Shown here in pieces: positions 44,636 to 53,302 of a DNA stretch of 64,000 nucleotides (position 1 is the first letter of the stretch; the number at the start of each line of letters is the position of its first letter). The notes below the pieces were generated by a model that was not told the DNA's origin, did no database searches, and was given only the letters and a program-made list of their open reading frames with translations. The stretch is from Miltoncostaea sp963823515 (GTDB lineage: Bacteria > Actinomycetota > Thermoleophilia > Miltoncostaeales > Miltoncostaeaceae). Made by a program: the position numbers and the translations under genes. The stretch spans positions 434,001-498,000 of the forward strand of contig CAWGMB010000019.1 in NCBI GenBank assembly GCA_963823515.1, written 5' to 3'.

Positions 44636-45262
44636 GTGCTCGAACGGACCCGACGACTGTGGGGGCAGCAGGATCAGCATGTCGGCGATCGACGCCAGCT
44701 CTTCGCTGCGGTCGCGGGGGCAGTGGACGTGAACACAGTGCTGTACCCGGGCTCGTACGTGGACATCGCGCCGTCGTTCATCTGGCCCTCGGTGACCTAC
44801 GTCGATGTTGACCGGAGGGCGGGGCGGTTCTTCGCGGACGAGGGCGGGGTCAGCGAGTTGCTCGTCGAGCACGGCGTCGATCCTGACCATCACGCAGTGT
44901 GCTTCGTCCACGCTGACTACACCGACGACCTCGACCTGGCCGACCGCTCCTTCGGTCTGCTCGTCTCGCTCTACGCCGGCTTCGTCTCCGAGCACTGCAC
45001 CCGCTACCTCCGACCGGGCGGGTTCCTCCTGGTCAACCCAAGTCATGGGGACGCCGCGATGGCCTCCCTCGACTCTCGGTTTCGCCTCCGAGGTGTGGTC
45101 GTCTCGCGCTCCGGGCGCTACTCGGTGCAGGCGACGGACCTCGACACGTACCTCGTGCCCAAGCGAGATGTGGAAATCACGGCCGAGTTCCTCCACGAGA
45201 CTGGGCGTGGCGTCGCCTACACCAAGTCGCCGTTCGCGTACCTTTTCGAGCGCGTCTTCTGA
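44636..45262 (+). CDS. SAM-methyltransferase-like hypothetical protein
   Basis: 208 residues. NTVLYPGSYVDIAPS, VTYVDVDRRAGRFF and CTRYLRPGGFLLVNPSHGD give a Rossmann methyltransferase-like outline, but motif I is atypical (YPGS rather than GxGxG). GTG 44636 lies six bases after TATGGT (44624-44629). Codon use is less extreme than in neighbours, with more A/T-ending codons, and it lies next to an IS30 remnant, so recent acquisition is plausible. The 216-bp gap before it has no gene. A hairpin follows the stop. Confidence 0.65.
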   Translation: MLERTRRLWGQQDQHVGDRRQLFAAVAGAVDVNTVLYPGSYVDIAPSFIWPSVTYVDVDRRAGRFFADEGGVSELLVEHGVDPDHHAVCFVHADYTDDLDLADRSFGLLVSLYAGFVSEHCTRYLRPGGFLLVNPSHGDAAMASLDSRFRLRGVVVSRSGRYSVQATDLDTYLVPKRDVEITAEFLHETGRGVAYTKSPFAYLFERVF

Positions 45263-45281
45263 CCGCTGCTGCGGACTCCAG

Positions 45282-45305
45282 GTGATCCGGCCAACTCCGG
45301 ATCAC
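45282..45305 (+). terminator. Perfect 9-bp inverted repeat after the methyltransferase-like gene
   Basis: GTGATCCGG, six-base loop CCAACT, CCGGATCAC, 19 bp after the stop at 45262. It may be the gene's terminator or the outer end of the adjacent insertion-sequence remnant. Confidence 0.5.
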
Positions 45306-45660
45306 GCGCCCTGCCACAGGGTGTGCGGGTCACGCAGACCCGCGACCGCTCTCCGTTGTGGCGGCGAGAGTGGCGTGACCCGCGATCCCTGCCGTGGTCC
45401 CGCGCCGATGGCCGCTGCCACCCCTCGGCAGCTCAGCGAACCCAGCAGCCACGGCGGTGTTGAGCGCGTCCATCGTCCGTGATCCCGCAGCGGCACGAGG
45501 ATCGTGAGCCGACCAGCCCGCTCCACCAGGGTCGCCATCGCGGTCGAACGGTTTCCGATGATGAGGTCGCCTTCCCAGTGCCCGACCTCGACGTGATCAG
45601 CGACGTGAGCGGGCCGTTAGGGGCGGTCGAAGGTGCACGGCCCCAAGCGCCCAGCGACGC
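45302..45660 (-). pseudogene. Degraded IS30-family transposase fragment
   Basis: Minus-strand reading recovers RPAHVADHVEVGHWEGDLIIG followed by TLVERAGRLTILVPLRDHG in one frame, the DDE-domain start of IS30 transposases. An in-frame TAA (45617-45619) precedes it, and a frame change then leads to MDALNTAVAAGFAELPRG. After that similarity fades. The N-terminal helix-turn-helix part and the last catalytic residue are not recognisable, so the element is dead. This fragment is all I see in the 45263-45738 gap. Confidence 0.75.
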
Positions 45661-45738
45661 ACGTCCGGGGTGAGCGTGCCATCGACGCCCCGGACGATCG
45701 TCCCCGTCAAAGGGAGTGAGACCCCCTCCGCCCCCCGG

Positions 45739-46026
45739 TCAGGGGTCGAAGAGCGAGCCCTGTGCTCCGGGCCGGCGCGGTTCGGGTTCGGTGGGCCCGC
45801 CGTCGACGGAGAACGAGGCGGTGATCTCGCGCGGGCCCTCGTCGAAGACGGCCGCGGCGCCATCGTAGGAGCGCTCGAGGGCGCCGGCGTGAATGCCGCG
45901 CACCAGTTGGCCCAGCACGGTGCGCTCGCTGCCGGCCTCCGGGGGAGGGGTCACCTCGAAGACGTCGCGGTGGTGCTCGCCGGTCTCCGTGTCCCTGCTC
46001 TGGAGGATGACCATCCAGGTCGCCAC
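45739..46026 (-). CDS. Small conserved-looking hypothetical protein
   Basis: 95 residues, soluble, no recognised domain; begins VATWMVILQSRDTETG and ends in a Pro-rich QGSLFDP tail. GTG 46026 is preferred over an upstream ATG because GGGGAGGA lies just before it. TAGACT on the minus strand near 46055 gives a -10 with a leader of about 25 bases. It is divergent from the LLM-decarboxylase fusion gene. Confidence 0.55.
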   Translation of the reverse strand: MATWMVILQSRDTETGEHHRDVFEVTPPPEAGSERTVLGQLVRGIHAGALERSYDGAAAVFDEGPREITASFSVDGGPTEPEPRRPGAQGSLFDP

Positions 46027-46113
46027 ATCCGCTCCTCCCCGCTCGGTTTCCGAGTCTAGCCGGGCCATGGGCCCCTCCGGCACCGCGGCGCGCCGGGCCG
46101 GTAGCATGGCCCC

Positions 46114-48369
46114 TTGATCGAACTTGGCTGGTACTGCCCCTCCGAGGGCGACGGCAGATGGCTTGGGACCCGGCGCGCCGAGCGTGCTCCCGACGCGGCG
46201 TACCTGGCGCGGGTGGCGCGCGCCGCCGAGCGGGCGGGCGCCCGGGAGATCCTGGTGCCGACCGGCACGGTCAACGACTCGTTCGCGCCCGACGCGCCGT
46301 TCATGGAGAGCTGGACCACGGCGACCGCGCTGGCGGCGCTCACGCGCTCCATCCGAATCATCGTTGCGATCAACCCGGCCGGGCTGGCGCCGGAGCTGGC
46401 CGCCCACCAGGCGGAGACCCTGGAGCGCGTGGCGCCGGGGCGGGTGGCGATCAACCTGGTCGCGGGCGGCGGACCCGAGGGCCGCTACGGCACGGCTCCG
46501 CTCGACCACGACGACCGCTACGCGCAGCTCGCGGACCTCGCCCGCGTCCTGCGCGCGCGCTTCACCGGGCCCTTCTACCTCGGCGGAGCGTCCGAGGCCG
46601 CGCTGGCGCTGGCGGTCGATCAGGCGGAGGCGTATCTCATGTGGGGCGAGCCCCCGGAGCGGATCGCCGAGCGCATCGCCGCGATGCGCGCCCGCGCCCG
46701 CCGCCCGATGCGCTTCGGCCTGCGCATCCACCTGATCGCCCGGCAGTCCGAGCGCGACGCCCGCGAGGCCGCCCGCGAGCTGGTGTCCCACGCCGAGGTG
46801 GCCGAAGAGCGCGCGTCCGAGTTCGCCGGGTTCGACAGCGTGGGGCAGGCCCGGATGAACGCGATCCCCGCCGACGACGAGGGCTGGGTCGCCCCGGGCC
46901 TCTGGGCCGGCATCCGCTCGGTGCGGGGCGGCGCGGGGACGGCGCTGGTCGGCTCCTACGCACAGGTGGCCCGGATGCTCGGCGAGTACCGCGACGCCGG
47001 AGTCGATCTCGTGATCGCGTCGGGCTACCCGCACCTCGAGGAGATCGGGCGGATCGGCCTCGAGGTCTGGCCGCGCGTGACCGGCCGGGTCGTCGCACCC
47101 GCCCGTCCCCCCCGGCCGGCGCCCCGGCGATCGAACGTCGTCGCCATGGAGCCCCGCCCCCCGGCGCGGGCCGCCGAGCTCGCCGAGCGCTTCGGCACTC
47201 CGCTCTACGTGTTCGAGGGCGAGCGCATCGAGACCGAGGCGCGGGCGTTCCAGGAGGCCGCGGGCCCCGACGTCACGGTCGCCTACTCCCTGAAGTCGAA
47301 CACGCTGATGGGCCTGGTCGATCGCCTCCACCGCGCCGGCTGCTGGGCCGAGGTCGCGTCGGGCCACGAGTACCGCCTCGCCCGCCGCGCCGGGGTACCC
47401 GGTGCCCGGATCGTCTTCAACGGGCCGCTCAAGACCTCCGACGACCTGCGCCGAGCGCTCGGCGAGGGCGCCACGGTGATCGCCGACGGGGTCGAGCAGG
47501 TGCGCGAGATCGCACGCCTGGCGCCCTTCGCGGCGCCCGAGGCGCGCGTCGGCCTGCGCCTGGTCCCACCGGACCGCGTCGGGCGCGACCGCTTCGGCGT
47601 TCCGCCCCGCATCGCGCCTGCGGTCGCGTCGATGCTCGCGCGCGCCGGCCTGCCCCTCACCGGTCTGCACATCCATCTGGGCGCCTACCAGCTCGGGCCC
47701 CTTCCGCCGAGCGGCCCGCCCATCCACGGGGTCACCGTCCAGTACCCGGTGCCGGTCGCCCGCTTCGCGGACGCCGCCGCCCTGCTGCGCGAGGTGTCCG
47801 ACCGCGTCGGCGGCATCGAGTGGCTGGACCTCGGCGGCGGATGGCCGGCCGCATCGGCGCTCGCCGGGCACCTCCACGCGGCGCGCGACGCCCTCGGCCC
47901 CGGCCACCCCCCACTCATCCTGGAGCCCGGCCGGGCCCTCATCCGCGACGCCGGATGGCTGCTGACGCGCGTCGTCGCCCGCCGCGGCCCGGGCAAGGCC
48001 GTGGTGGACGTCGGCATCACGCAGGTCCCGTGCGTGCAGTGGAAGCGCTCGCCGGTCCACGTGGTCGAGCCCCGTGAGGGCGCCGACCGACCGACCGACC
48101 TGTACGGCCCCCTGTGCCTGCAGCACGACGCCGTCGCCCGCGAGGTGCCCCTGCCCCCGCTGGCGGTGGGCGACCTCGTCTGGATCGGGCAGACCGGGGC
48201 GTACGCGATGGCCCAGGCCTCGCCCTTCATCCACCTCCGCCCCGGGGCGGTGCTCATCGAGGCCGGGCGCGCCACGCTGCTGCGGGCCCGCGAGACCGAC
48301 GACGAGGCCCTCGGCGCGCAGGCCGAGCCCCTCCTCGCGGGCCCCGAGGGCCGCGTGGTCTCCGCGTGA
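46114..48369 (+). CDS. Fusion of an SsuD-like flavin monooxygenase and a PLP-dependent decarboxylase
   Basis: 751 residues in one open frame. Residues 1-330 are a luciferase-like (LLM) monooxygenase of the alkanesulfonate type: GTVNDSF, IVAINPAGLAPELAA, GRVAINLVAGGGPEG, DDRYAQL. After a Pro/Arg linker, residues 345-751 form a fold-type III decarboxylase like LysA or ornithine decarboxylase: PLP Lys394 in AYSLKSN, LGGGWP, LEPGRAL and the GPLCLQHD motif with the cross-subunit Cys. TTG 46114 lies six bases after TAGCAT (46102-46107). ATG 47146 could start a separate second protein, but no stop separates the parts. It is 19 bp upstream of fdrA in the same operon. Substrate unknown. Confidence 0.8.
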   Translation: MIELGWYCPSEGDGRWLGTRRAERAPDAAYLARVARAAERAGAREILVPTGTVNDSFAPDAPFMESWTTATALAALTRSIRIIVAINPAGLAPELAAHQAETLERVAPGRVAINLVAGGGPEGRYGTAPLDHDDRYAQLADLARVLRARFTGPFYLGGASEAALALAVDQAEAYLMWGEPPERIAERIAAMRARARRPMRFGLRIHLIARQSERDAREAARELVSHAEVAEERASEFAGFDSVGQARMNAIPADDEGWVAPGLWAGIRSVRGGAGTALVGSYAQVARMLGEYRDAGVDLVIASGYPHLEEIGRIGLEVWPRVTGRVVAPARPPRPAPRRSNVVAMEPRPPARAAELAERFGTPLYVFEGERIETEARAFQEAAGPDVTVAYSLKSNTLMGLVDRLHRAGCWAEVASGHEYRLARRAGVPGARIVFNGPLKTSDDLRRALGEGATVIADGVEQVREIARLAPFAAPEARVGLRLVPPDRVGRDRFGVPPRIAPAVASMLARAGLPLTGLHIHLGAYQLGPLPPSGPPIHGVTVQYPVPVARFADAAALLREVSDRVGGIEWLDLGGGWPAASALAGHLHAARDALGPGHPPLILEPGRALIRDAGWLLTRVVARRGPGKAVVDVGITQVPCVQWKRSPVHVVEPREGADRPTDLYGPLCLQHDAVAREVPLPPLAVGDLVWIGQTGAYAMAQASPFIHLRPGAVLIEAGRATLLRARETDDEALGAQAEPLLAGPEGRVVSA

Positions 48370-48388
48370 ACCGTCCCGGGAGGCGCTC

Positions 48389-49849
48389 ATGATCGCCGTG
48401 AGGGTGCGCTCGGGCCGGTGGGCCGACAGCGCCAAGATGATGGCGGCGGCCCGCGCCGCGGAGGGCGCCGGGGGAGTGGAGCGCGCCTTCTGCTTCATGG
48501 GGACGCCGGCCAACCGCGAGGAGGCCGTCGGGCTCGGTCTCGGTGACCCCGCGATCGACGCCGCCGGACCCGACGACCTGGTCATCGCCGTGCAGGGCGC
48601 GCGCCCCGACGACGGCGTCGCCGCCGCCGAGGAGGTGCTCGACCGCGTCCCCTCGGGAGCGGCAGACGGCGCGGCGGCCGCGCGGCCCGTCCCCAGCCTG
48701 GCCCGGGCCGAGGCCGACGTGGCCGTCATCTCGGTGCCCGGCGAGTACGCGGCGCTCGAGGCGCACAAGGCCCTCGGCGCCGGCATGGACGTCCTACTGT
48801 TCAGCGACGGCGTGATGCTGGAGGACGAGGTCGACCTCAAGCGCCGCGCCCACGATCTCGGGCTCCTGGTGATGGGGCCCGGCGCGGGGACCGCGATCAT
48901 CGACGGCATCGCCCTCGGATTCGCCAACGTCGTCGCGCGCGGCTCGGTGGGCGTGGTCGCCGCGGCGGGCACCGGGGCGCAGGAGGTGACCGTGCTGATC
49001 GACCGCGCCGGCGCCGGCGTCAGCCGCTGCTACGGCACCGGTGGGCGCGACCTCAAGGACGAGGTCGGGGCCGTCACGGCGCTCGACGCCATCGCGCGCC
49101 TCGACGCCGACCCGGACACCGACGTGATCCTCTGCGTCTCGAAGCCCCCCTCGCCGGAGGTGGCCGAGCGCGTGCTGCGGTCCCTCGCCGCGTGCGGCAC
49201 CCCGTCCGCGGCGTGCATGGTCGGCGGCGGGGTCGCGCCCGTCGACGGCGTCCACCTCGCGGCGACCCTCGAGGAGGCGGCCCTCGCGGCGGCGCGCCTG
49301 GCCGGCCACCCGATGGATCCGCCCCCCGCCCCACGCGCCGCGTGGGTGACGCCCGGCGTGGTGCGCGGCCTCTTCTCCGGCGGCACGCTGTGCAGCGAGG
49401 CCGCCGCGATCCTCGCCGAGCGCCTGGGCACCGTGCACACCAACGCGCCCGCGGGCGGCGCCCGGCGCCTGGAGGGGCCCCCGACCGGCCACGCGTGCCT
49501 CGACCTCGGCGAGGAGGAGTTCACCCGCGGGCGCCCGCATCCGATGATCGATCCGGCCGCGCGCGCCGAGCGCCTGGCCGAGGAGGCCGCCGACCCGAGC
49601 GTCGGCGTCCTGCTGATCGACGTCGTGCTCGGCTACGCCAGCCATCCCGACCCCGCCGGCGTGCTGGTGCCGGTGATCCGTGAGGCGATGGCCGCCCGCC
49701 CCCAGCTCGCGGTGGTCGGCTACGTGCTCGGCACCGAGGCCGACCCGCAGGTGCTCAGCCGCCAGGAGGCCGCCCTCACCGCCGCCGGCGTGCGCCTCGC
49801 CCCGACGAACGCCGCCGCCGCGAGGCTCGCCGCCGCGCTCTGCGGGTGA
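48389..49849 (+). CDS. FdrA/AllF-like acyl-CoA-synthetase-family protein (oxamate transcarbamylase subunit family)
   Basis: 486 residues; E. coli FdrA is longer (about 555). It resembles the alpha and beta chains of succinyl-CoA synthetase. Typical stretches: VISVPGEYAALEAHKAL, GPGAGTAIIDGIALGFANVV, GGRDLKDEVG and GLFSGGTLCSEA. Within the second motif the usual GPDCGTA is GPGAGTA, so a cysteine conserved in FdrA is absent. ATG 48389 has GGGAGG upstream. It overlaps the MSMEG_0565-type glycosyltransferase by 4 bp, linking OXTCase and Nit1C genes. Confidence 0.87.
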   Translation: MIAVRVRSGRWADSAKMMAAARAAEGAGGVERAFCFMGTPANREEAVGLGLGDPAIDAAGPDDLVIAVQGARPDDGVAAAEEVLDRVPSGAADGAAAARPVPSLARAEADVAVISVPGEYAALEAHKALGAGMDVLLFSDGVMLEDEVDLKRRAHDLGLLVMGPGAGTAIIDGIALGFANVVARGSVGVVAAAGTGAQEVTVLIDRAGAGVSRCYGTGGRDLKDEVGAVTALDAIARLDADPDTDVILCVSKPPSPEVAERVLRSLAACGTPSAACMVGGGVAPVDGVHLAATLEEAALAAARLAGHPMDPPPAPRAAWVTPGVVRGLFSGGTLCSEAAAILAERLGTVHTNAPAGGARRLEGPPTGHACLDLGEEEFTRGRPHPMIDPAARAERLAEEAADPSVGVLLIDVVLGYASHPDPAGVLVPVIREAMAARPQLAVVGYVLGTEADPQVLSRQEAALTAAGVRLAPTNAAAARLAAALCG

Positions 49850-51015
49850 GGATCCGCCTGGTCACCTACTCCACCAAGCCCCGCGGCGGGGTGGTCCACG
49901 CCCTCTGCCTGGCGGAGGCCCTCACCGACCGGGGCCACGACGTCGAGCTCTGGGCGCTGTCGGCCGACGGGGCCGCCTTCTTCCGCGAGCCGCGCGCCCA
50001 GGTGCGGCTGGTGCCGGTGGACCGGCGCCCCGGCGAGGACGTGGAGCCGCGGATCCTGCGGTACGCCGCCACCCTGGCGGCCGGCATGCGCGCGGCCGGT
50101 CCGGCCGACGTCCACCACTCCGAGGACTGCCTGTCGGCGCGCTCGCTGCTGGCCCTGCGCGCCGAGGGGCTCGTGCCTGCGATCGTGCGCACCATCCACC
50201 ACGTCGACGATTTCACGAGCCCGGTGCTGGCCGAGTGCCAGCGCGCCTCGATCGAGGACGTCGACCACCGGATCTGCGTCAGCCGCCACTGGGCCGACGT
50301 GCTGGCGGCCGAGCACGGGGTCGCGGCGCAGGTGATCCCCAACGGGGTGGACGGGGCGCGCTTCGCGGACTGCCCGCTCGATCGCGCGGCCGCCGGTGAG
50401 CGGATGGGGTGGGGCGCCCGTCCAGCGGTCCTCTCGGTCGGCGGCATCGAACCGCGCAAGGGCAGCCGCACGCTGTTGCAGGCCTTCGCGCGGGCCCGCG
50501 CGCGCATCGGCCCCGGCGCGCTGCTGGCGATCGCCGGCGGCGAGACGCTCTTCGACTACGCCGACTACCGCGCCGCGTGGGAGGAGGACGCCGCCGCGCT
50601 CGGCCTGCGGGTGCACCGCGGTCCCCGGCCGCCGGGCGACGCCGAGGTCGCCGTGCTCGGCCCGATCCCCGACGACGACATGCCCGCGCTCTTCCGGGGC
50701 GCCGATCTGCTCGCCTTCCCCTCTGAGCGCGAGGGCTTCGGCCTGGTCGTGCTGGAGGCCCAGGCGGCGGGGCTCCCCGCGGTGGTGAGCGACCTGCCCG
50801 TGCTGCGCGAGTTCCTGGCCGACGGCCGTGACTGCCGGATGGCGCCGGTGGGGGATCCCGCCGCCCTCGCCGAGGTCCTGGTCGAGGTGGTGGGCGACGG
50901 GGCCGTCCGCGCCCGGCTCGTCGAGGGGGGCCGCGCGACCGCCGCCCGCTTCACCTGGCAGCGCGCCGCCGTGGCCCACGAGGCCGTCTACGAGCGGGTC
51001 GCGGTGGCGCCGTGA
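49846..51015 (+). CDS. MSMEG_0565-family glycosyltransferase (Nit1C, GT4 type)
   Basis: 389 residues, GT-B fold. N-terminal LVTYSTKPRGGVVHALCLAEAL and RTIHHVDDFTSPVLAECQ are particular to the Nit1C-associated glycosyltransferase. The C-terminal donor site has SVGGIEPRKGSRTLL and PSEREGFGLVVLEAQAAGLP. Acceptor unknown. GTG 49846 overlaps the fdrA stop, and its own stop overlaps the OsmC gene (GTGA), so it is embedded in this operon. Confidence 0.86.
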   Translation: MRIRLVTYSTKPRGGVVHALCLAEALTDRGHDVELWALSADGAAFFREPRAQVRLVPVDRRPGEDVEPRILRYAATLAAGMRAAGPADVHHSEDCLSARSLLALRAEGLVPAIVRTIHHVDDFTSPVLAECQRASIEDVDHRICVSRHWADVLAAEHGVAAQVIPNGVDGARFADCPLDRAAAGERMGWGARPAVLSVGGIEPRKGSRTLLQAFARARARIGPGALLAIAGGETLFDYADYRAAWEEDAAALGLRVHRGPRPPGDAEVAVLGPIPDDDMPALFRGADLLAFPSEREGFGLVVLEAQAAGLPAVVSDLPVLREFLADGRDCRMAPVGDPAALAEVLVEVVGDGAVRARLVEGGRATAARFTWQRAAVAHEAVYERVAVAP

Positions 51016-51437
51016 GCGAGCGCGACGCGCACGAGTACGCGATCTGGAGCGCGGAGTGGACCGGAGGGCTCGCGACCGAGGTCACCGGCCGCGGCCACGC
51101 GCTGCGCGTCGACGAGCCGCCGCAGTTCGGGGGCGAGGACAGCGGCCCGATGCCCACCGAGCTTCTCGTGGCGGCACTGGCCTCGTGCTTCTGCCTGGCG
51201 GTGGTGTGGGCGGCGGGCAAGAAGCGCATCCCGCTCGCCGACCTGCGCGTCAACGTGCGGCCCGAGCGGGCCGGCGACGAGCCGCGCCACGGCGCCTACG
51301 ACGTCTGGGTCCACTCCTCCACGCCGGCCGCCGAGCTCGGCCCGGCGGTCGACCTGGCCAAGCGCTACTGCTGGGTCACGAACACGATCTCGCACCCCCC
51401 GGAGGTGCGCTACCACCTCGGCGAGGGCCTGGGATAG
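51012..51437 (+). CDS. OsmC-family protein
   Basis: 141 residues. The OsmC pattern PTELLVAALASCFCLAV holds the first conserved cysteine region, and the second lies in KRYCWVTNTI. OsmC/Ohr proteins reduce organic hydroperoxides using two cysteines, but the spacing here is closer to the YhfA-like group of unclear activity. It is coupled by 4-bp overlap to the glycosyltransferase gene. A detoxifying role for reactive intermediates of the pathway is a guess. Confidence 0.8.
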   Translation: MSERDAHEYAIWSAEWTGGLATEVTGRGHALRVDEPPQFGGEDSGPMPTELLVAALASCFCLAVVWAAGKKRIPLADLRVNVRPERAGDEPRHGAYDVWVHSSTPAAELGPAVDLAKRYCWVTNTISHPPEVRYHLGEGLG

Positions 51438-51479
51438 CCTCATGAGCCTCGCAAGACGATCCCCGAACCAAGGACAGCA

Positions 51480-52808
51480 ATGACACAGCGCATCTGCGTC
51501 ATCGGCGGCGGAGCCGCGGGAATCAGCGCCGCCTCCATGGCCAAGCGCACCAACCCCGACGCGACAGTCGTCGTCTGCACCGAGTTCGAGGACGTCGCCT
51601 ACTCCCCGTGCGGGATCCCCTATGTGCTCGGCCGCGAGATCCCCGACTTCGAGCGCCTCTTCCTCGCGGGGCCGGAGAACTACGAGCAGGCCGGCATCGA
51701 CCTGCGCCGCGAGACGGTCGTCACCGAGATCGACGCCGCGAACCGGACCATGACCGCCAACGGACAGGTCCTGCCCTGGGACACGCTGATCGTCTGCTCC
51801 GGGTGGAACTACCTGCTGCCGGACGTGCCGGGCAACGATCTCGAGGGCCTGACGTTCGTCAAGAACATCCGCCGAGGCATCGAGCTGAACGAGACGCTCA
51901 ACGACGTCAAGAAGGCCGTCGTGCTCGAGGCCGGCCCGCTCGGCGTGGAGATGCTGACCGCGCTCGCGCACCGCGGCATCGAGACCCACCTCGTCGACGA
52001 GAACGCCTGGCTGCTGGCGCAGGTCGCCGACCCCGAGATCGCCGAGCCCGTGCAGCAGAGCCTCGAGGAGCTGGGCTGCCACCTGCACTTCGGCACGGCG
52101 CTGAAGAGCTTCGTCGGCAGCAACGGCACGCTCACGGGCGTCGAGACCAGCGAGGGGATCATCGACGCGGACATCTGCGTCATCGCCACCCACAAGGAGC
52201 CCGAGACGACCCTCGGCCGCTCCATCGGCCTGAAGGTCGGCTCGACCGGCGCCTTCACGGTGGACGAGCGGATGCAGACCTCGATGGGGGGAGTCTTCGC
52301 CGCCGGCGACTGCGTCGAGGTGCCGCAGAACCTCACCGGCGTCGCCGTGCAGGGGCTCACCGGCTCGCACGCAATGCAGCAGGGCCGCGTCGCCGGCGCC
52401 AACGCGGGCGGCGGTCGGCGTGTCTACGACCCGGTCAACATCCCCTGGGGGATGGTCGGCGGACAGGTCCAGCTCGGCGGCGCGAGCTTCGGCGAGACGC
52501 TCGCCACCTCGCTCGGCATCCCCTACGTGCTGGGCGTCGCCAACGGCATCAGCCGCGCGCGCTACTTCCCGGGCGTCCAGCAGGTGCGGGTGAAGCTGCT
52601 CGCCGAGCCGGGCACCGGAAAGCTGATCGGCGGCCAGTTCGTCGGCGGGGAGGGCATCAAGGAGCGCGCCGACTTCCTCGCGTTCGCCCTCAAGCGCGGC
52701 GCCACCCTCGAGGACCTCGCCTGGATGGAGAACGTCTACTCCCCGCCGATCGGCGCGCTCTACGAGCCGCTCTCGGTCGCCGCCCAGAACGGAATGGCGC
52801 AGCTCTAA
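51480..52808 (+). CDS. CoA-disulfide-reductase/NADH-oxidase-like flavoprotein
   Basis: 442 residues, pyridine nucleotide-disulfide oxidoreductase with a single active cysteine. FAD site CVIGGGAAGISAA, Cys44 in YSPCGIPY, NAD site VVLEAGPLGVEML and second FAD site GVFAAGDCVEV; C-terminal dimerisation domain ending near SPPIGALYEP. Such enzymes reduce CoA disulfide, persulfides or oxygen. Its TAA shares a base with the ATG of the next gene (TAATG). It is 42 bp after the OsmC gene and probably in the same operon. Confidence 0.85.
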   Translation: MTQRICVIGGGAAGISAASMAKRTNPDATVVVCTEFEDVAYSPCGIPYVLGREIPDFERLFLAGPENYEQAGIDLRRETVVTEIDAANRTMTANGQVLPWDTLIVCSGWNYLLPDVPGNDLEGLTFVKNIRRGIELNETLNDVKKAVVLEAGPLGVEMLTALAHRGIETHLVDENAWLLAQVADPEIAEPVQQSLEELGCHLHFGTALKSFVGSNGTLTGVETSEGIIDADICVIATHKEPETTLGRSIGLKVGSTGAFTVDERMQTSMGGVFAAGDCVEVPQNLTGVAVQGLTGSHAMQQGRVAGANAGGGRRVYDPVNIPWGMVGGQVQLGGASFGETLATSLGIPYVLGVANGISRARYFPGVQQVRVKLLAEPGTGKLIGGQFVGGEGIKERADFLAFALKRGATLEDLAWMENVYSPPIGALYEPLSVAAQNGMAQL

Positions 52809-53242
52809 TGTCCAGACTCCCCGAGATCCCCGAGCACCTGGCCGAGTACTTCGGCCACGACAAGGTCGCCCACCACGGCCGCGGCGGGCTGCCCGCAGCG
52901 CCTCCGGCGCCGCCCGGATCCACCGCCCGCAAGGCGGGGGAGACCGCCGTCGCCGACGGCCTGGCCAAGGCCCGCACTCCCGGCAGGCGCCCCGGCGACC
53001 ATCCGGCGGCGCCGGCCCCCAAGGCGAAGCTTCCCCGCGTGATGCGCGCGGGCGGCGAGCGGGCTCTGATGGAGGCCTCGCAGCGCCGCTTCCGCCGTGT
53101 GACCGGCGCCCCGGTGCCGCACGGGGCCGCCGGCTGGTTCTGGAAGCGCGTCTTCGCCCCGGTCTACTCGGCCATCCCCTGGAGCGTCAAGAAGCGGATG
53201 GTCGCGATGACCTCGGGCGTGAAGGGCTGGAAGAAGCCCTAG
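52808..53242 (+). CDS. Unknown basic protein coupled to the flavoprotein
   Basis: 144 residues, basic, Pro/Ala-rich in the first two thirds, with an amphipathic C-terminal part (GWFWKRVFAPVYSAIPWSVKKRM). No domain recognised. The N-terminal LAEYFGHDKVAHHGRGG is distinctive. Its ATG overlaps the flavoprotein stop by one base, so it is cotranslated. A strong hairpin follows. Confidence 0.65.
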   Translation: MSRLPEIPEHLAEYFGHDKVAHHGRGGLPAAPPAPPGSTARKAGETAVADGLAKARTPGRRPGDHPAAPAPKAKLPRVMRAGGERALMEASQRRFRRVTGAPVPHGAAGWFWKRVFAPVYSAIPWSVKKRMVAMTSGVKGWKKP

Positions 53243-53255
53243 CCGGTCGACGGCG

Positions 53256-53285
53256 ACGGGCGGGGACCCGGAGGTCCCCGCCCGT
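53256..53285. terminator. Perfect 13-bp hairpin between convergent genes
   Basis: ACGGGCGGGGACC, loop CGGA, GGTCCCCGCCCGT. It ends the long plus-strand operon from 46114 and faces the convergent secreted-protein gene, so it can act in both directions. Confidence 0.8.
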
Positions 53286-53302
53286 GATCGCCTGCCTGTC
53301 GG

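Noticed and set aside
45302..45660. Intact insertion sequence
   Set aside because: Only part of the DDE domain is present, with a stop and a frame change; no matching terminal repeats were found around it.
45739..48972. Very long open frame on the minus strand (over 1000 codons)
   Set aside because: It is antisense to the LLM-decarboxylase and fdrA genes. The Arg/Pro/Gly/His-rich sequence is typical of shadow frames in GC-rich DNA. Only its last part, the 95-residue gene at 45739-46026, looks real.
51480..52808. MSMEG_0569-type flavoprotein of Nit1C clusters
   Set aside because: The single Cys44 and the two-FAD/one-NAD motif layout match CoA-disulfide reductase/NADH oxidase, not the monooxygenase-like Nit1C flavoprotein.
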